A stretch of 64,000 nt of DNA, taken from Virgibacillus sp. SK37. GTDB taxonomy: Bacteria; Bacillota; Bacilli; Bacillales; Amphibacillaceae. How positions within the stretch are numbered: position 1 is the first letter of the stretch; each line of letters begins with the position of its first letter. Below are positions 25,878-32,879 of this stretch, one piece after another. The stretch is from the NCBI RefSeq assembly GCF_000725285.1, contig NZ_CP007161.1, positions 1,225,911 through 1,289,910 on the forward strand. The letters are read 5' to 3'. The translations under genes and the position numbers were made by a program. The notes beneath the pieces are model-generated. The model did not search any database. It was not told the DNA's origin and saw only the letters and a list, made by a program, of their open reading frames with translations.

Positions 25878-26045
25878 GTGAATTTAAAGCGGTTTTTGTC
25901 AGCTATTTTAACAGGATATCTCTTAATGGCTTTGATAGTGTATCTCTTTTTTGATTACTTTTCTTTAGGGCTCACTGTTGGTTTTATCTTTGGAGTTATT
26001 TTATTAGCACTTATCACAACAGTACTAAGAAAACGTATTAAATAA
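25878..26045 (+). CDS. Small two-span membrane protein (55 residues)
   Basis: GTG 25878 follows TTGGGGGAA. The frame reads MNLKRFLSAILTGYLLM, two hydrophobic stretches, and ends in a basic tail (TTVLRKRIK). It fills the module between R19 and R20 exactly, with a stop 3 bases before R20. This positional fit is the main support for such a short gene. Confidence 0.6.
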   Translation: MNLKRFLSAILTGYLLMALIVYLFFDYFSLGLTVGFIFGVILLALITTVLRKRIK

Positions 26046-26047
26046 AG

Positions 26048-26115
26048 CCACAATCGGGCGCAATTCTCTAACAAGGATTAGCGCCCAATGTTGAAGAATC
26101 GGAGCCTTTTGTTGG
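26048..26115 (+). repeat. Array repeat R20 (long class)
   Basis: ACAATCGGGCGCAATTCTC, ATTAGCGCCC, degenerate right end GAGCCTTTTGTTGG. Confidence 0.85.
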
Positions 26116-26132
26116 AAAAGGGGGAAGGTAAA

Positions 26133-26525
26133 TTGAACAGACAGACTTTTAACATAATAGGATGGATTTTACTTTTAGTAATGGGAGTATCCTGGATTGT
26201 GTTTGGTTATTCGAGCTGGTATCTGTTGTTACTCCCATTATCTTATATCAGTTTTTCAATCAGTGATGGTAGCATAAAAAAATTAGGGAAACTGTCTATA
26301 TCACAAGCTACTTTAATCTTGTTTGCGTTAGCGGTATCGGTGGGTATTGTGTTTGGTCTAATTCAATTAGCAAATTACGTCATTAACGAAAAATTACATC
26401 TTACAGGAGTAATCAAAACAGTCAGCCAGATAATTGCTATTATTATCTCGTTATACCCTGTTAAGTTTACGTTTGGCAGCATTGTTTATAAGATATACGG
26501 TGATTCAAATGCTAATAAAACGTAA
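26133..26525 (+). CDS. Membrane protein, four spans
   Basis: Predicted 130 residues from TTG 26133 after GGGGGAAGG; the frame is open back into R20 but that part is repeat sequence. Hydrophobic segments near 6-24, 26-42, 58-78 and 92-112. The C-terminus (VYKIYGDSNANKT) is polar. No family recognised. Single-gene module. Confidence 0.65.
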   Translation: MNRQTFNIIGWILLLVMGVSWIVFGYSSWYLLLLPLSYISFSISDGSIKKLGKLSISQATLILFALAVSVGIVFGLIQLANYVINEKLHLTGVIKTVSQIIAIIISLYPVKFTFGSIVYKIYGDSNANKT

Positions 26526-26546
26526 GTATTGTTATACAATATTGTG

Positions 26547-26610
26547 CCAGAATAGGGCGCACATCTGTAATAAGGGATAGCGCCGCATTTGCCATTGTAG
26601 AACCATTTAA
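26547..26610 (+). repeat. Array repeat R21 (long class)
   Basis: CCAGAATAGGGCGCACATCT, GTAATAAGGGATAGCGCCG, right end TGTAGAACCATTTAAC degenerate. Confidence 0.8.
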
Positions 26611-26634
26611 CGGAAGAAAGGATGAGGTTTAAGT

Positions 26635-26811
26635 ATGGAAGTTATTATAATATTTATAGCAGGATTCATTGTGTTTATTATAGCTATATTTTCGGTTATT
26701 AGGATGGCAACAACCAGAGTTACAGCGCCAACAGAGGATTTAAAAGAAGAAGTCACAAATCTTAAAGACAGAATTGACGAACTTGAAAATAATAAGAAAA
26801 ATAACACCTGA
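26635..26811 (+). CDS. Single-span protein with coiled-coil tail (58 residues)
   Basis: ATG 26635 after AAAGGATGAGG. One membrane span (about 2-24), then a charged helix TEDLKEEVTNLKDRIDELEN with Leu/Ile spacing of a short coiled coil. It fits the module between R21 and R22, with the stop 6 bases before R22. Possibly a scaffold or phage-shock-type helper; function unknown. Confidence 0.65.
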   Translation: MEVIIIFIAGFIVFIIAIFSVIRMATTRVTAPTEDLKEEVTNLKDRIDELENNKKNNT

Positions 26812-26817
26812 TATTTT

Positions 26818-26886
26818 CTTCTGGAATAGGACGCTTTTCTGGCACAAGGGATAGCGTCCATTCCTTAAGACAAGGGCTAGTTTAGT
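26818..26886 (+). repeat. Array repeat R22 (long class, diverged)
   Basis: CTTCTGGAATAGGACGCTTTTC, GATAGCGTCC, GACAAGGGCTAGTTTA. The inner arms GGACGCT / AGCGTCC have changed together and remain perfectly complementary, a compensatory change. Confidence 0.85.
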
Positions 26887-26947
26887 TCAATAAGGTACAA
26901 TTACTAGGCCTATCATTCGATTGAATATGCGGAAGGGAAAGTTAGAA

Positions 26948-27409
26948 ATGATACTTTTAAATGGAGTAAGCGGATTTAATGGACCTGATCAAGTAACCGA
27001 TGGAGATTACTTCAAAAAAATATGTTACTCGTTAATTCACACACTAAATGGGAATGTATTATCTTTTAGCGAACCAAAAGTTGCTCGACATTATTATGAA
27101 GTGAAAGTGAATGTTCTTGAGGAGAATTTGTCTATCCTACTCAATAATGTATATCCATTTATCGCTTTTGCTTCATCAGTTGACTATGGCTATATTGAGT
27201 TTGTTGATAACGAGCTGTTGTTAAATGGATTTAGTCCTTACTATCGCGTTCTATGTTCAAATGAGTTAAATGAACCACTAGTGATAAAGGAGAGTAAGGG
27301 AAGAATTACTGTAGAAAACGAGAATGAACTTAATGATGCTGAAGTATATAACATTAAATATTGGAAATCTAAAACCGTAGGAGATATTGTCTTCAACTAT
27401 TGGGATTGA
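26948..27409 (+). CDS. Soluble protein of unknown function
   Basis: Predicted 153 residues from ATG 26948 after GGAAGGGAAAG; an earlier ATG at 26924 lies before that site. No membrane segment. Mixed alpha/beta composition with several aromatic residues (PYYRVLCSNELNEP in the centre). Resembles immunity-type orphans in style, but no family is recognised. Single-gene module. Confidence 0.6.
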   Translation: MILLNGVSGFNGPDQVTDGDYFKKICYSLIHTLNGNVLSFSEPKVARHYYEVKVNVLEENLSILLNNVYPFIAFASSVDYGYIEFVDNELLLNGFSPYYRVLCSNELNEPLVIKESKGRITVENENELNDAEVYNIKYWKSKTVGDIVFNYWD

Positions 27410-27442
27410 ATACAAATTAAAGTTTGTAAAGTAATGCACTTA

Positions 27443-27506
27443 AACAATCGGGCGCTAATCTGGAATAAAGGATAGCGCCCAATTTGTCATTGTGTGGCCA
27501 AATTGT
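27443..27506 (+). repeat. Array repeat R23 (long class, consensus)
   Basis: AACAATCGGGCGCTAATCT, GGAATAAAGG, ATAGCGCCCAATTTG, TGTGGCCAAATTG. Inner stem 8 perfect pairs; AATTTG and CAAATT add a second complementary pair. Confidence 0.9.
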
Positions 27507-27698
27507 TAAACAAACTCGCAAGAGAAATAAGAAAGATAGGAATAGATTTTTAAAGTTTGGAGTTCTTTAAAATAAATTATGTTAAAATTAAGTTAAATAC
27601 CAATATTTAGTGTATTCGAGATAACACGGGATATTAAGGCTCTAAATAATTGCGGTACAACTGTTTTTTCAGAAATCAAGTAACAGGGAGAGGATTAC

Positions 27699-27872
27699 TT
27701 GGCCATTTGGTGGAGAATAGTTCGTTTGTTAATTCTTGCTGCTGGTATAGGAATAGCTTTTTACTTTTTTGATGGGTGGATGGAATATATAGGATTTATT
27801 GTATTTGCAACAATTATCACTATTTTGTTAGATAAATTTGAAGACCGCAACAAAATGATAGCTGATAAGTAA
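27699..27872 (+). CDS. Small two-span membrane protein (57 residues)
   Basis: TTG 27699 after CAGGGAGAGG. MAIWWRIVRLLILAAG opens the first span; the second is IGFIVFATIITILL, followed by a charged tail DKFEDRNKM. The module between R23 and R24 has about 190 AT-rich bases before the gene, so it may carry its own promoter. Confidence 0.6.
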   Translation: MAIWWRIVRLLILAAGIGIAFYFFDGWMEYIGFIVFATIITILLDKFEDRNKMIADK

Positions 27873-27889
27873 AGTTATATAATAATTGT

Positions 27890-27946
27890 TCATTAATTGG
27901 CGCGATTACCGCAAAGCGTTGTTCCAAAATAGAGCCATTTTGTTGA
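27890..27946 (+). repeat. Array repeat R24 (short class)
   Basis: CATTAATTGGCGCGATTAC, CGTTGTTCC, AAATAGAGCCATTTTGTTG. Diverged short-class copy. Confidence 0.7.
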
Positions 27947-28011
27947 AGAATTAGTTATTAGCTTTTTGTGTTAATACACTAACTAAAACTAGCAGGAAAG
28001 GAGTGCTAAAT

Positions 28012-28191
28012 ATGGCTGTTGGTCTTATTGGATTAGCGTCTTTAGTAATATGGATTACAGTAAGCAGAGAATTAAGTAAACCATCGAAAAAGCAAAGCAA
28101 ACAGAAAATAATAACTTTAATGTCCGCAGGTAGTTTATCAACGTTAATAATTACCGTTTCACTTTTTCGAGATTTGCCTTTCTTCCGCTAA
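28012..28191 (+). CDS. Small membrane protein (59 residues)
   Basis: ATG 28012 after AAAGGAGTG. Two hydrophobic segments (about 2-16 and 38-52) with a basic stretch KPSKKQSKQK between them. Its stop codon TAA lies inside the left end of R25 (TTCCGCTAAAGGG). Last single-gene module of the array. Confidence 0.6.
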   Translation: MAVGLIGLASLVIWITVSRELSKPSKKQSKQKIITLMSAGSLSTLIITVSLFRDLPFFR

Positions 28192-28236
28192 AGGGTGTTT
28201 TAACCGAATAACGTATTCGTTTATTAGGCCATTAAA
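28181..28236 (+). repeat. Array repeat R25 (last copy, diverged)
   Basis: TTCCGCTAAAGGGTGTTTTAAC, CGAATAACG, TTAGGCCATTAAAAAGG. Marks the right edge of the array. Confidence 0.65.
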
Positions 28237-28357
28237 AAGGTTAAATCGGTCTAGAAACGGCATAAATTAGAGAGGGTTAACTATGACATTTGGTGTTCCA
28301 AGATTTTAGTAACTTTACTCGATTAGGACAGTATAGGAGGAAGTTAGGGAGGATTAA

Positions 28358-28456
28358 ATGAAGAATAAAGCTAACTTGAAAACTATAAACTGGAGTATTT
28401 TCATATCAATAACAAAAGATGAGCAATATTTTTTAACTATACTGTATGTATATTAA
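28358..28456 (+). CDS. Possible 32-residue peptide
   Basis: ATG 28358 has a very good ribosome binding site (TTAGGGAGGATTAA). The peptide (MKNKANLKTINWSIFIS and a short hydrophobic end) has no recognisable family and could be the 5' remnant of a deleted gene. Listed because of the site quality only. Confidence 0.3.
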   Translation: MKNKANLKTINWSIFISITKDEQYFLTILYVY

Positions 28457-28559
28457 CTGAAAATGAAGGCGTTGAGTTGGGGATGAAACCAAACTAGTTC
28501 GAAGGGGGCGGAAGGGCCTGTATTTCCTTATAGCCGCTAAGATAAGTGAGGGGAAAGAT

Positions 28560-28691
28560 TTGCGAAGAAAAGGTTTTATTTTAGTATTTATTTTAATACT
28601 TGTGAGTACGTGTTTATTAAAAAAGAGACCTTATAAATCGAATGTAGGTGACACGATCTTTAGACCAATTGGAGAGCAGAATAGGATATAG
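28560..28691 (+). CDS. Small hydrophobic peptide, paralogue of the one at 32698
   Basis: TTG 28560 after GAGGGGAAA; 43 residues. MRRKGFILVFILILVSTC is one membrane span or an uncleaved signal; a short polar tail KSNVGDTIFRPIG follows. The gene at 32698 encodes a peptide alike over its whole length. Two independent copies, each with a ribosome binding site, argue that both are real. Confidence 0.6.
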   Translation: MRRKGFILVFILILVSTCLLKKRPYKSNVGDTIFRPIGEQNRI

Positions 28692-28870
28692 GTAGTGATG
28701 TCTTTTTTTATATCATTAGTGAAGAAGATTCATAGAATAAGAAAGACCGCGCATGCTGTTACTTGACGCGGCCAGTAAACATTCTTTTCAAGAGAAGGAT
28801 AGGAAACATAAGACTTCAACGTATGACATGAGACACATAGGAGTGATTATTTCTGCTCATTTCTACTTCT

Positions 28871-30115
28871 TTAATGCCCCCTTGCCAACTCTTTTCTATT
28901 TTTCTTTTTGAATTGATTGGATACCATACCTTCTTTCCCAGACACGATACCTGCTATTAGAATCATAACAGAAATGAGAAGTAAGAATAAAATAGGCATG
29001 GTCCATCCATGGCTGATGTCATGCAAGGTACCGGCAAGCACAGGACCTACAGCAGCTAAAAGATAGCCAAATGATTGAGCCATGCCAGACAGTTCTGCAG
29101 CTTCTTTTCCATCTTTTGTTCGTATTGTAAAGAACATCATCGAGAGACTGAAACCACTTCCTCCGGCAATACCAAGCAGAATTGCCGATAAGGGTACAAG
29201 CATCACACTACCCAGCAGTAATCCGCAAAATCCAATCATAAACAATACAGCAGTTCCAACAGCTAAACCAATTTGATTCTTTAGTCTTTCAGCGATTACC
29301 GGAACAACAAAAGTAGTTGGAATTAATGCTGCTTGCAAGAGGAAGACCATCCAACCGGCAGTGCCTGGATTATAACCGATCGAGTTTAACATATCCGGCA
29401 TCCAGGTGATTAACGTATAAAAGGCTAACGACTGTCCGCCCATAAACAGGGTCACACCCCAGGCGAGCGGGGAACGCCATAAATTCGTTTTTGGTTCTGT
29501 TGCTACACCAGCTTCAGGTTCACGCTTTTTCCGTAGCTGTGGGAGCCAGATGAGTAAAGATATAACTGCAAGAAATCCCCAGATACCGAGCGCTCCTTGC
29601 CACCCCATATTGCCAATAGAAGAAATTGGTACACTCAAGCCAGAGCCCAGAGCACCAAATATATTCATGAAAACAGCATATATACCTGTCATGATGCCTA
29701 TTTTCAAAGGAAAACTCATTTTAATAATTGCTGGAATTAAAACATTCCCAATGGCGATAGCCAGACCAATAAAAAGTGTTCCAATAAATAAGAAAGTGAT
29801 TCCTGTTATGGATCGAATGATAATACCAGTAATCAGCACGGCTAATGACAGTGCTATTGTCCATTCCATTCCTATCCGGTTCGCTATTTTCGGGGCAAAA
29901 GGCGAAAGAATTGCAAATGCAAGCAAAGGCAATGTTGTTATTAACCCTGCTACAGAGTTGCTGATGCCAAGATCGTCCCGGATAAAAGTAATAAGTGCCC
30001 CGACGGAAGTGATGGGCACCCTTAAGTTCGTCCCGACTAACAGAACTCCTATTAGTAATAACCAGCTGGCTTTCGTAGTGTTGTTGTTTGTGTATACTCC
30101 TGGTAGTTTCTCCAT
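28871..30115 (-). CDS. MFS transporter of the cyanate/nitroimidazole (CynX/NimT) type
   Basis: Predicted 414 residues, twelve membrane spans. LLVGTNLRVPITSVGALI in span 1 and GLITTLPLLAFAILSPFAPKIANRIG in the first loop are typical of the CynX/NimT group. Start ATG 30115 with GGAGGAGTAGT. It begins one base after the stop of the GntR gene on the same strand, so the regulator-transporter pair forms an operon. Transports a small organic acid or amide by family analogy. Confidence 0.88.
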   Translation of the reverse strand: MEKLPGVYTNNNTTKASWLLLIGVLLVGTNLRVPITSVGALITFIRDDLGISNSVAGLITTLPLLAFAILSPFAPKIANRIGMEWTIALSLAVLITGIIIRSITGITFLFIGTLFIGLAIAIGNVLIPAIIKMSFPLKIGIMTGIYAVFMNIFGALGSGLSVPISSIGNMGWQGALGIWGFLAVISLLIWLPQLRKKREPEAGVATEPKTNLWRSPLAWGVTLFMGGQSLAFYTLITWMPDMLNSIGYNPGTAGWMVFLLQAALIPTTFVVPVIAERLKNQIGLAVGTAVLFMIGFCGLLLGSVMLVPLSAILLGIAGGSGFSLSMMFFTIRTKDGKEAAELSGMAQSFGYLLAAVGPVLAGTLHDISHGWTMPILFLLLISVMILIAGIVSGKEGMVSNQFKKKNRKELARGH

Positions 30116-30116
30116 A

Positions 30117-30806
30117 CTACTCCTCCATCATTGTAATTATATTTTCCTTTAATACCTCCATATCATGCTCAACATAAGAAGCGGCAGAATTTTTATCCTG
30201 CTTCTGAATGGCTTCAAAAAGTCCGAGATGAACCTCCTGTTCTAGTGGAAAGGATGGCTTCATAACCATGAAATCATGAACAAAAGAATACAGTATATCA
30301 GTCATATGTTCATATAAATCAACCAGTAACTGATTGCCGGAGGCCTGCACAATCGTTTTATGAAACTGAATATCGGAAGCAATAAACTGGTCCAAGTCTT
30401 GGTTTACAGATGCATTCTTAGAACGATCTATATATGTTTTAATCATTGCCAAATCAGCTTCTGTTCTTTGTTCAGCAGCCATCTGAGCTGCTTGTTTTTC
30501 CAAAGCTAATCGTACTTCAAGTGTTTCGAGCATGGTGGATTTTTTTATATGACGCTCCAATGCGGCGCCGAGAACACTTGTGGATCGTACAATGGTTCCA
30601 CTACCTTGTTTTGTTTCCAATAAACCGGCGTGTACTAAAGCTCGAATTGCTTCCCTTAATGTATTACGGCTAACGTCAAATTCCTCCATTAGTTCCATTT
30701 CAGGCGGAAGTTTTTCTCCTACCTTCCATTCTCTTTGTTCAATTAAATGTTCCATCTGTTCTGCAACCTGTTCTACTAGTGACTTGCGATTTGTTTTACG
30801 GATCAT
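30117..30806 (-). CDS. GntR/FadR-type transcriptional regulator
   Basis: Predicted 229 residues from ATG 30806, where GGAGGGA lies 4 bases upstream; the longer frame starting at 30899 has no such site. N-terminal winged helix: KLPPEMELMEEFDVSRNTLREAIRALVHAGLLETKQGSGTIV. C-terminal FCD domain (about 85-225) with the metal or ligand residues in DIQFHKTIVQASGN and the His pair in SYVEHDMEVL. Likely represses its own operon and the MFS transporter until ligand binds. Confidence 0.92.
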   Translation of the reverse strand: MIRKTNRKSLVEQVAEQMEHLIEQREWKVGEKLPPEMELMEEFDVSRNTLREAIRALVHAGLLETKQGSGTIVRSTSVLGAALERHIKKSTMLETLEVRLALEKQAAQMAAEQRTEADLAMIKTYIDRSKNASVNQDLDQFIASDIQFHKTIVQASGNQLLVDLYEHMTDILYSFVHDFMVMKPSFPLEQEVHLGLFEAIQKQDKNSAASYVEHDMEVLKENIITMMEE

Positions 30807-31157
30807 TGTGTCCCTCCATAAAATTTGTAGGATGATTGGGATATAGGATATTGTAATCCAGTGGAACTCCTTTGTAAATGTTTTAAGCTTTTGTAACAAA
30901 AATAGATAGATAATGGCGTTGATCAGAGTTCTGGTAATAGTAAAAAGCTGTGAAACAATTATGTGATTAAAAAAATAACGTTTGAAGAGACTTGGCTTTT
31001 TACTCCAAACAGAATAGTAGGTTTTATTTGAAAATTATTAAGCTAGCAATTTAAAGCTGTTATAATGAGGCTAGTTATTTGATGGCTTTTAGATTGGGTA
31101 TGGCATGAATAGAGCAACATTAATAAAAAATATTTTATACGATATGTAAAATGGCTT
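30807..31157. other. Intergenic region upstream of GntR
   Basis: About 350 bases, AT-rich. It must hold the minus-strand promoter for the GntR-MFS operon, but no clear operator palindrome was found. No open frame with a ribosome binding site. Confidence 0.4.
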
Positions 31158-31192
31158 AAGGCAGGTGGAAACGATGGAAGAGAGGTTCCGTA
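31158..31192 (+). repeat. 35-bp duplicate of the response regulator's start
   Basis: Identical over 35 bases to 32864-32898: ribosome binding site AAGGCAGGTGG, ATG and first codons of the response regulator. After GTTCCGTA the two copies diverge completely. This is a truncated copy, not a gene. Confidence 0.9.
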
Positions 31193-31218
31193 AGCTCAGA
31201 AGTGTTTCATAATAAATA

Positions 31219-31555
31219 GCTAATGGACAAAAACATCTCCGCAAATGCCGAAAGTGTCCAATAGAGCATGGCTAATGGACAAAATCAGGTCCGCAAATGC
31301 CGAAAGTGTCCAATAGAGCATGGCTAATGGACAAAATCAGGTTCGCAAATGCCGAAAGTGTCCAATAGAGCATGGCTAATGGACAAAATCAGGTTCGCAA
31401 ATGCCGAAAGTGTCCAATAGAGCGTCGCTAATGGACAAAATCAGGTTCGCAAATGCCGAAAGTGTCCAATAGAGCGTTGGCTAATGGACAAAAACATCTC
31501 CGCAAATGCCGAAAGTGTCCATGAAATATAGTTAATGGAGAAAACAGGGAGCTCA
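31219..31555 (+). repeat. 52-bp tandem repeat tract
   Basis: Units start at 31219, 31271, 31323, 31375, 31427 (53 bp) and 31480, followed by a decayed seventh. Each unit has GCTAATGGACAAAA, then GCAAATGCCGAAAG and GTGTCCAATAGAGC. TGGACA and TGTCCA are complementary, so each unit can fold as a hairpin with a 25-base loop. Differences are concentrated in the loop (CATCTCC against CAGGTTC). Not coding. Confidence 0.92.
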
Positions 31556-31578
31556 AATATGGGGTAGGGGGGAAAGTG

Positions 31579-32061
31579 ATGGGAAAGCAGATATTCAAGG
31601 GTCGTTATACAACGGAAAACGATAACGACATGGTAGTTTTCATTATTGGCATGCGAATCAACAGAAGACTTGCCATTCATAAGTGGTTGCCGGTTTTTTT
31701 AGCAATGCCTTCTATGATAAAGGAGTTATACACTCATCAGGAGCAACTTGGATTTTTGTCTATGGAAAGTTTCTTTGGTCTAAGGACTACTGTCATGATT
31801 CAGTATTGGAATTCAACGGAAGACCTTTTAACGTATGCGAGGGGAGAGAAACATTTAAAAGCCTGGAAAGCTTTTAATCAAAAGGTAGGCAACAATAATG
31901 CGGTTGGTATTTATCACGAATCCTACCAAATAAAAAAAGGAACCTATGAATCTGTCTATGGTAACATGCCATTATACGGATTAAGCAAGGCTCTTCCACA
32001 CCTCCCAATTGGCAGAGACATAAATAATGCCAGAAAAAGACTGGAATTTGATAAAAAATAA
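31579..32061 (+). CDS. DUF4188 domain protein (monooxygenase-like fold)
   Basis: Predicted 160 residues from ATG 31579 after AGGGGGGAAAG. The sequence FKGRYTTENDNDMVVFIIGMRIN, SMESFFGLRTTVMIQYWNSTEDLLTYA and AVGIYHESYQI matches the DUF4188 group, related to small ABM-type monooxygenases. The His in YHES is conserved in the family. Substrate unknown. It follows the 52-bp repeats directly. Confidence 0.8.
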   Translation: MGKQIFKGRYTTENDNDMVVFIIGMRINRRLAIHKWLPVFLAMPSMIKELYTHQEQLGFLSMESFFGLRTTVMIQYWNSTEDLLTYARGEKHLKAWKAFNQKVGNNNAVGIYHESYQIKKGTYESVYGNMPLYGLSKALPHLPIGRDINNARKRLEFDKK

Positions 32062-32163
32062 ACTAAATAATTTTTTGTGGGCGATCTTCGAAAAAGAATA
32101 CATTCTGATAAAATTTTACTATTCAGATATTCATCAAATATACAATGAAGGGGAGAAAAGCAA

Positions 32164-32622
32164 ATGAAGATTAGCTTAGAAGAAATGAATGCAATTGAGT
32201 TTCAACAATATTTAAATTATGCAATTAGAAACTATGCAGATGAACATATTAAAGCAGGTGATTGGGAAGAAGAAGATGCTATCAGGAAGGCAACAAGTGA
32301 GTTTGAGAAGTTATTGCCTGAAAACGAGAAAACCGAAAACAATTATTTATTTACAATACGGAGTAATAATCAAGAAGTTGGTATGATTTGGCTTGCTCAA
32401 AGAACAAGTGATGAGGGTTTTATCTATGACATTAATATTTGGGATGGTAACCAAGGGAAAGGCTACGGGAAACAAGCAATGATAGAGCTGGAAACCGTTG
32501 CGAAAAAAATAGGATTAAAAAGTATAGGCCTGCACGTCTTTGGACACAACAAAGTAGCACGAGATTTATACAAAAAGATAGGTTATATAGAAACAAATAT
32601 TAAAATGAAAAAGATATTATAG
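32164..32622 (+). CDS. GNAT-family N-acetyltransferase
   Basis: Predicted 152 residues, ATG 32164 after AAGGGGAG. Acetyl-CoA loop WDGNQGKGYGKQAM (Q-G-x-G-Y-G-K, about residues 96-109), preceded by strand FIYDINI and followed by LHVFGHNKVARDLYKKIGY, the usual C-terminal GNAT pattern. Acceptor unknown. Full length. Confidence 0.9.
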   Translation: MKISLEEMNAIEFQQYLNYAIRNYADEHIKAGDWEEEDAIRKATSEFEKLLPENEKTENNYLFTIRSNNQEVGMIWLAQRTSDEGFIYDINIWDGNQGKGYGKQAMIELETVAKKIGLKSIGLHVFGHNKVARDLYKKIGYIETNIKMKKIL

Positions 32623-32697
32623 TTACGAAGGTTACTTCTATTAGAAGCATATTCTATCAGGCTATTATAGCCAATATTATAAACGTAGGTGAAAGCT

Positions 32698-32814
32698 TTG
32701 CAACGAAAAAGTTTTATTTTAGTATATATTCTATTACTTGTCACTTTCTGTTTCATAAAGAAATCGAATGTTGGATACACCATCTATAAGCCAATTGGAG
32801 TCAAACAGGAGTAA
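32698..32814 (+). CDS. Small hydrophobic peptide, paralogue of the one at 28560
   Basis: TTG 32698 after TAGGTGAAAG; 38 residues. MQRKSFILVYILLLVTFCF is a hydrophobic segment; tail KKSNVGYTIYKPIG. Compared with the paralogue, RKxFILV, KSNVG and the TI(F/Y)(R/K)PIG end are shared, though six residues before KSNVG differ by an indel. Function unknown; a signal or toxin-like peptide or membrane regulator are options. Confidence 0.6.
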   Translation: MQRKSFILVYILLLVTFCFIKKSNVGYTIYKPIGVKQE

Positions 32815-32879
32815 CCACTTGTAGATGTAGATTGAGCCAAAAACAATTAGGCGAATTAATTTAAAGGCAGGTGGAAACG

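Larger units (their letters stand above)
14725..28236 (+). other. Array of gene modules separated by palindromic repeats
   Basis: From R3 to R25, 23 related repeats alternate with about 26 genes, all on the plus strand. Each repeat generally starts a few to a few tens of bases after a stop codon (10 bases at R15, 6 at R18, 3 at R20, overlapping at R25), and the next gene starts shortly after it. Modules hold one gene, or a two-gene pair, with unrelated products. The plan recalls integron cassettes with attC sites, but the core GTTRRRY/RYYYAAC boxes and an integrase are not seen. Confidence 0.7.

Noticed and set aside
14725-28236. True class-type chromosomal integron
   Set aside because: No tyrosine recombinase gene, no attI-like site, and the repeats lack recognisable GTTRRRY and RYYYAAC boxes. 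I keep only integron-like as description.
28231-28357. Additional array module after R25
   Set aside because: No gene and no further repeat copy is found; the array seems to end at R25.
29550-30152. 200-codon open frame on the plus strand
   Set aside because: It lies antisense to the MFS transporter, has proline-rich low-complexity composition and no family signature; a shadow of biased codons.
31219-31523. CRISPR array
   Set aside because: Units abut directly as 52-bp copies with no unique spacers, and no cas gene lies near.
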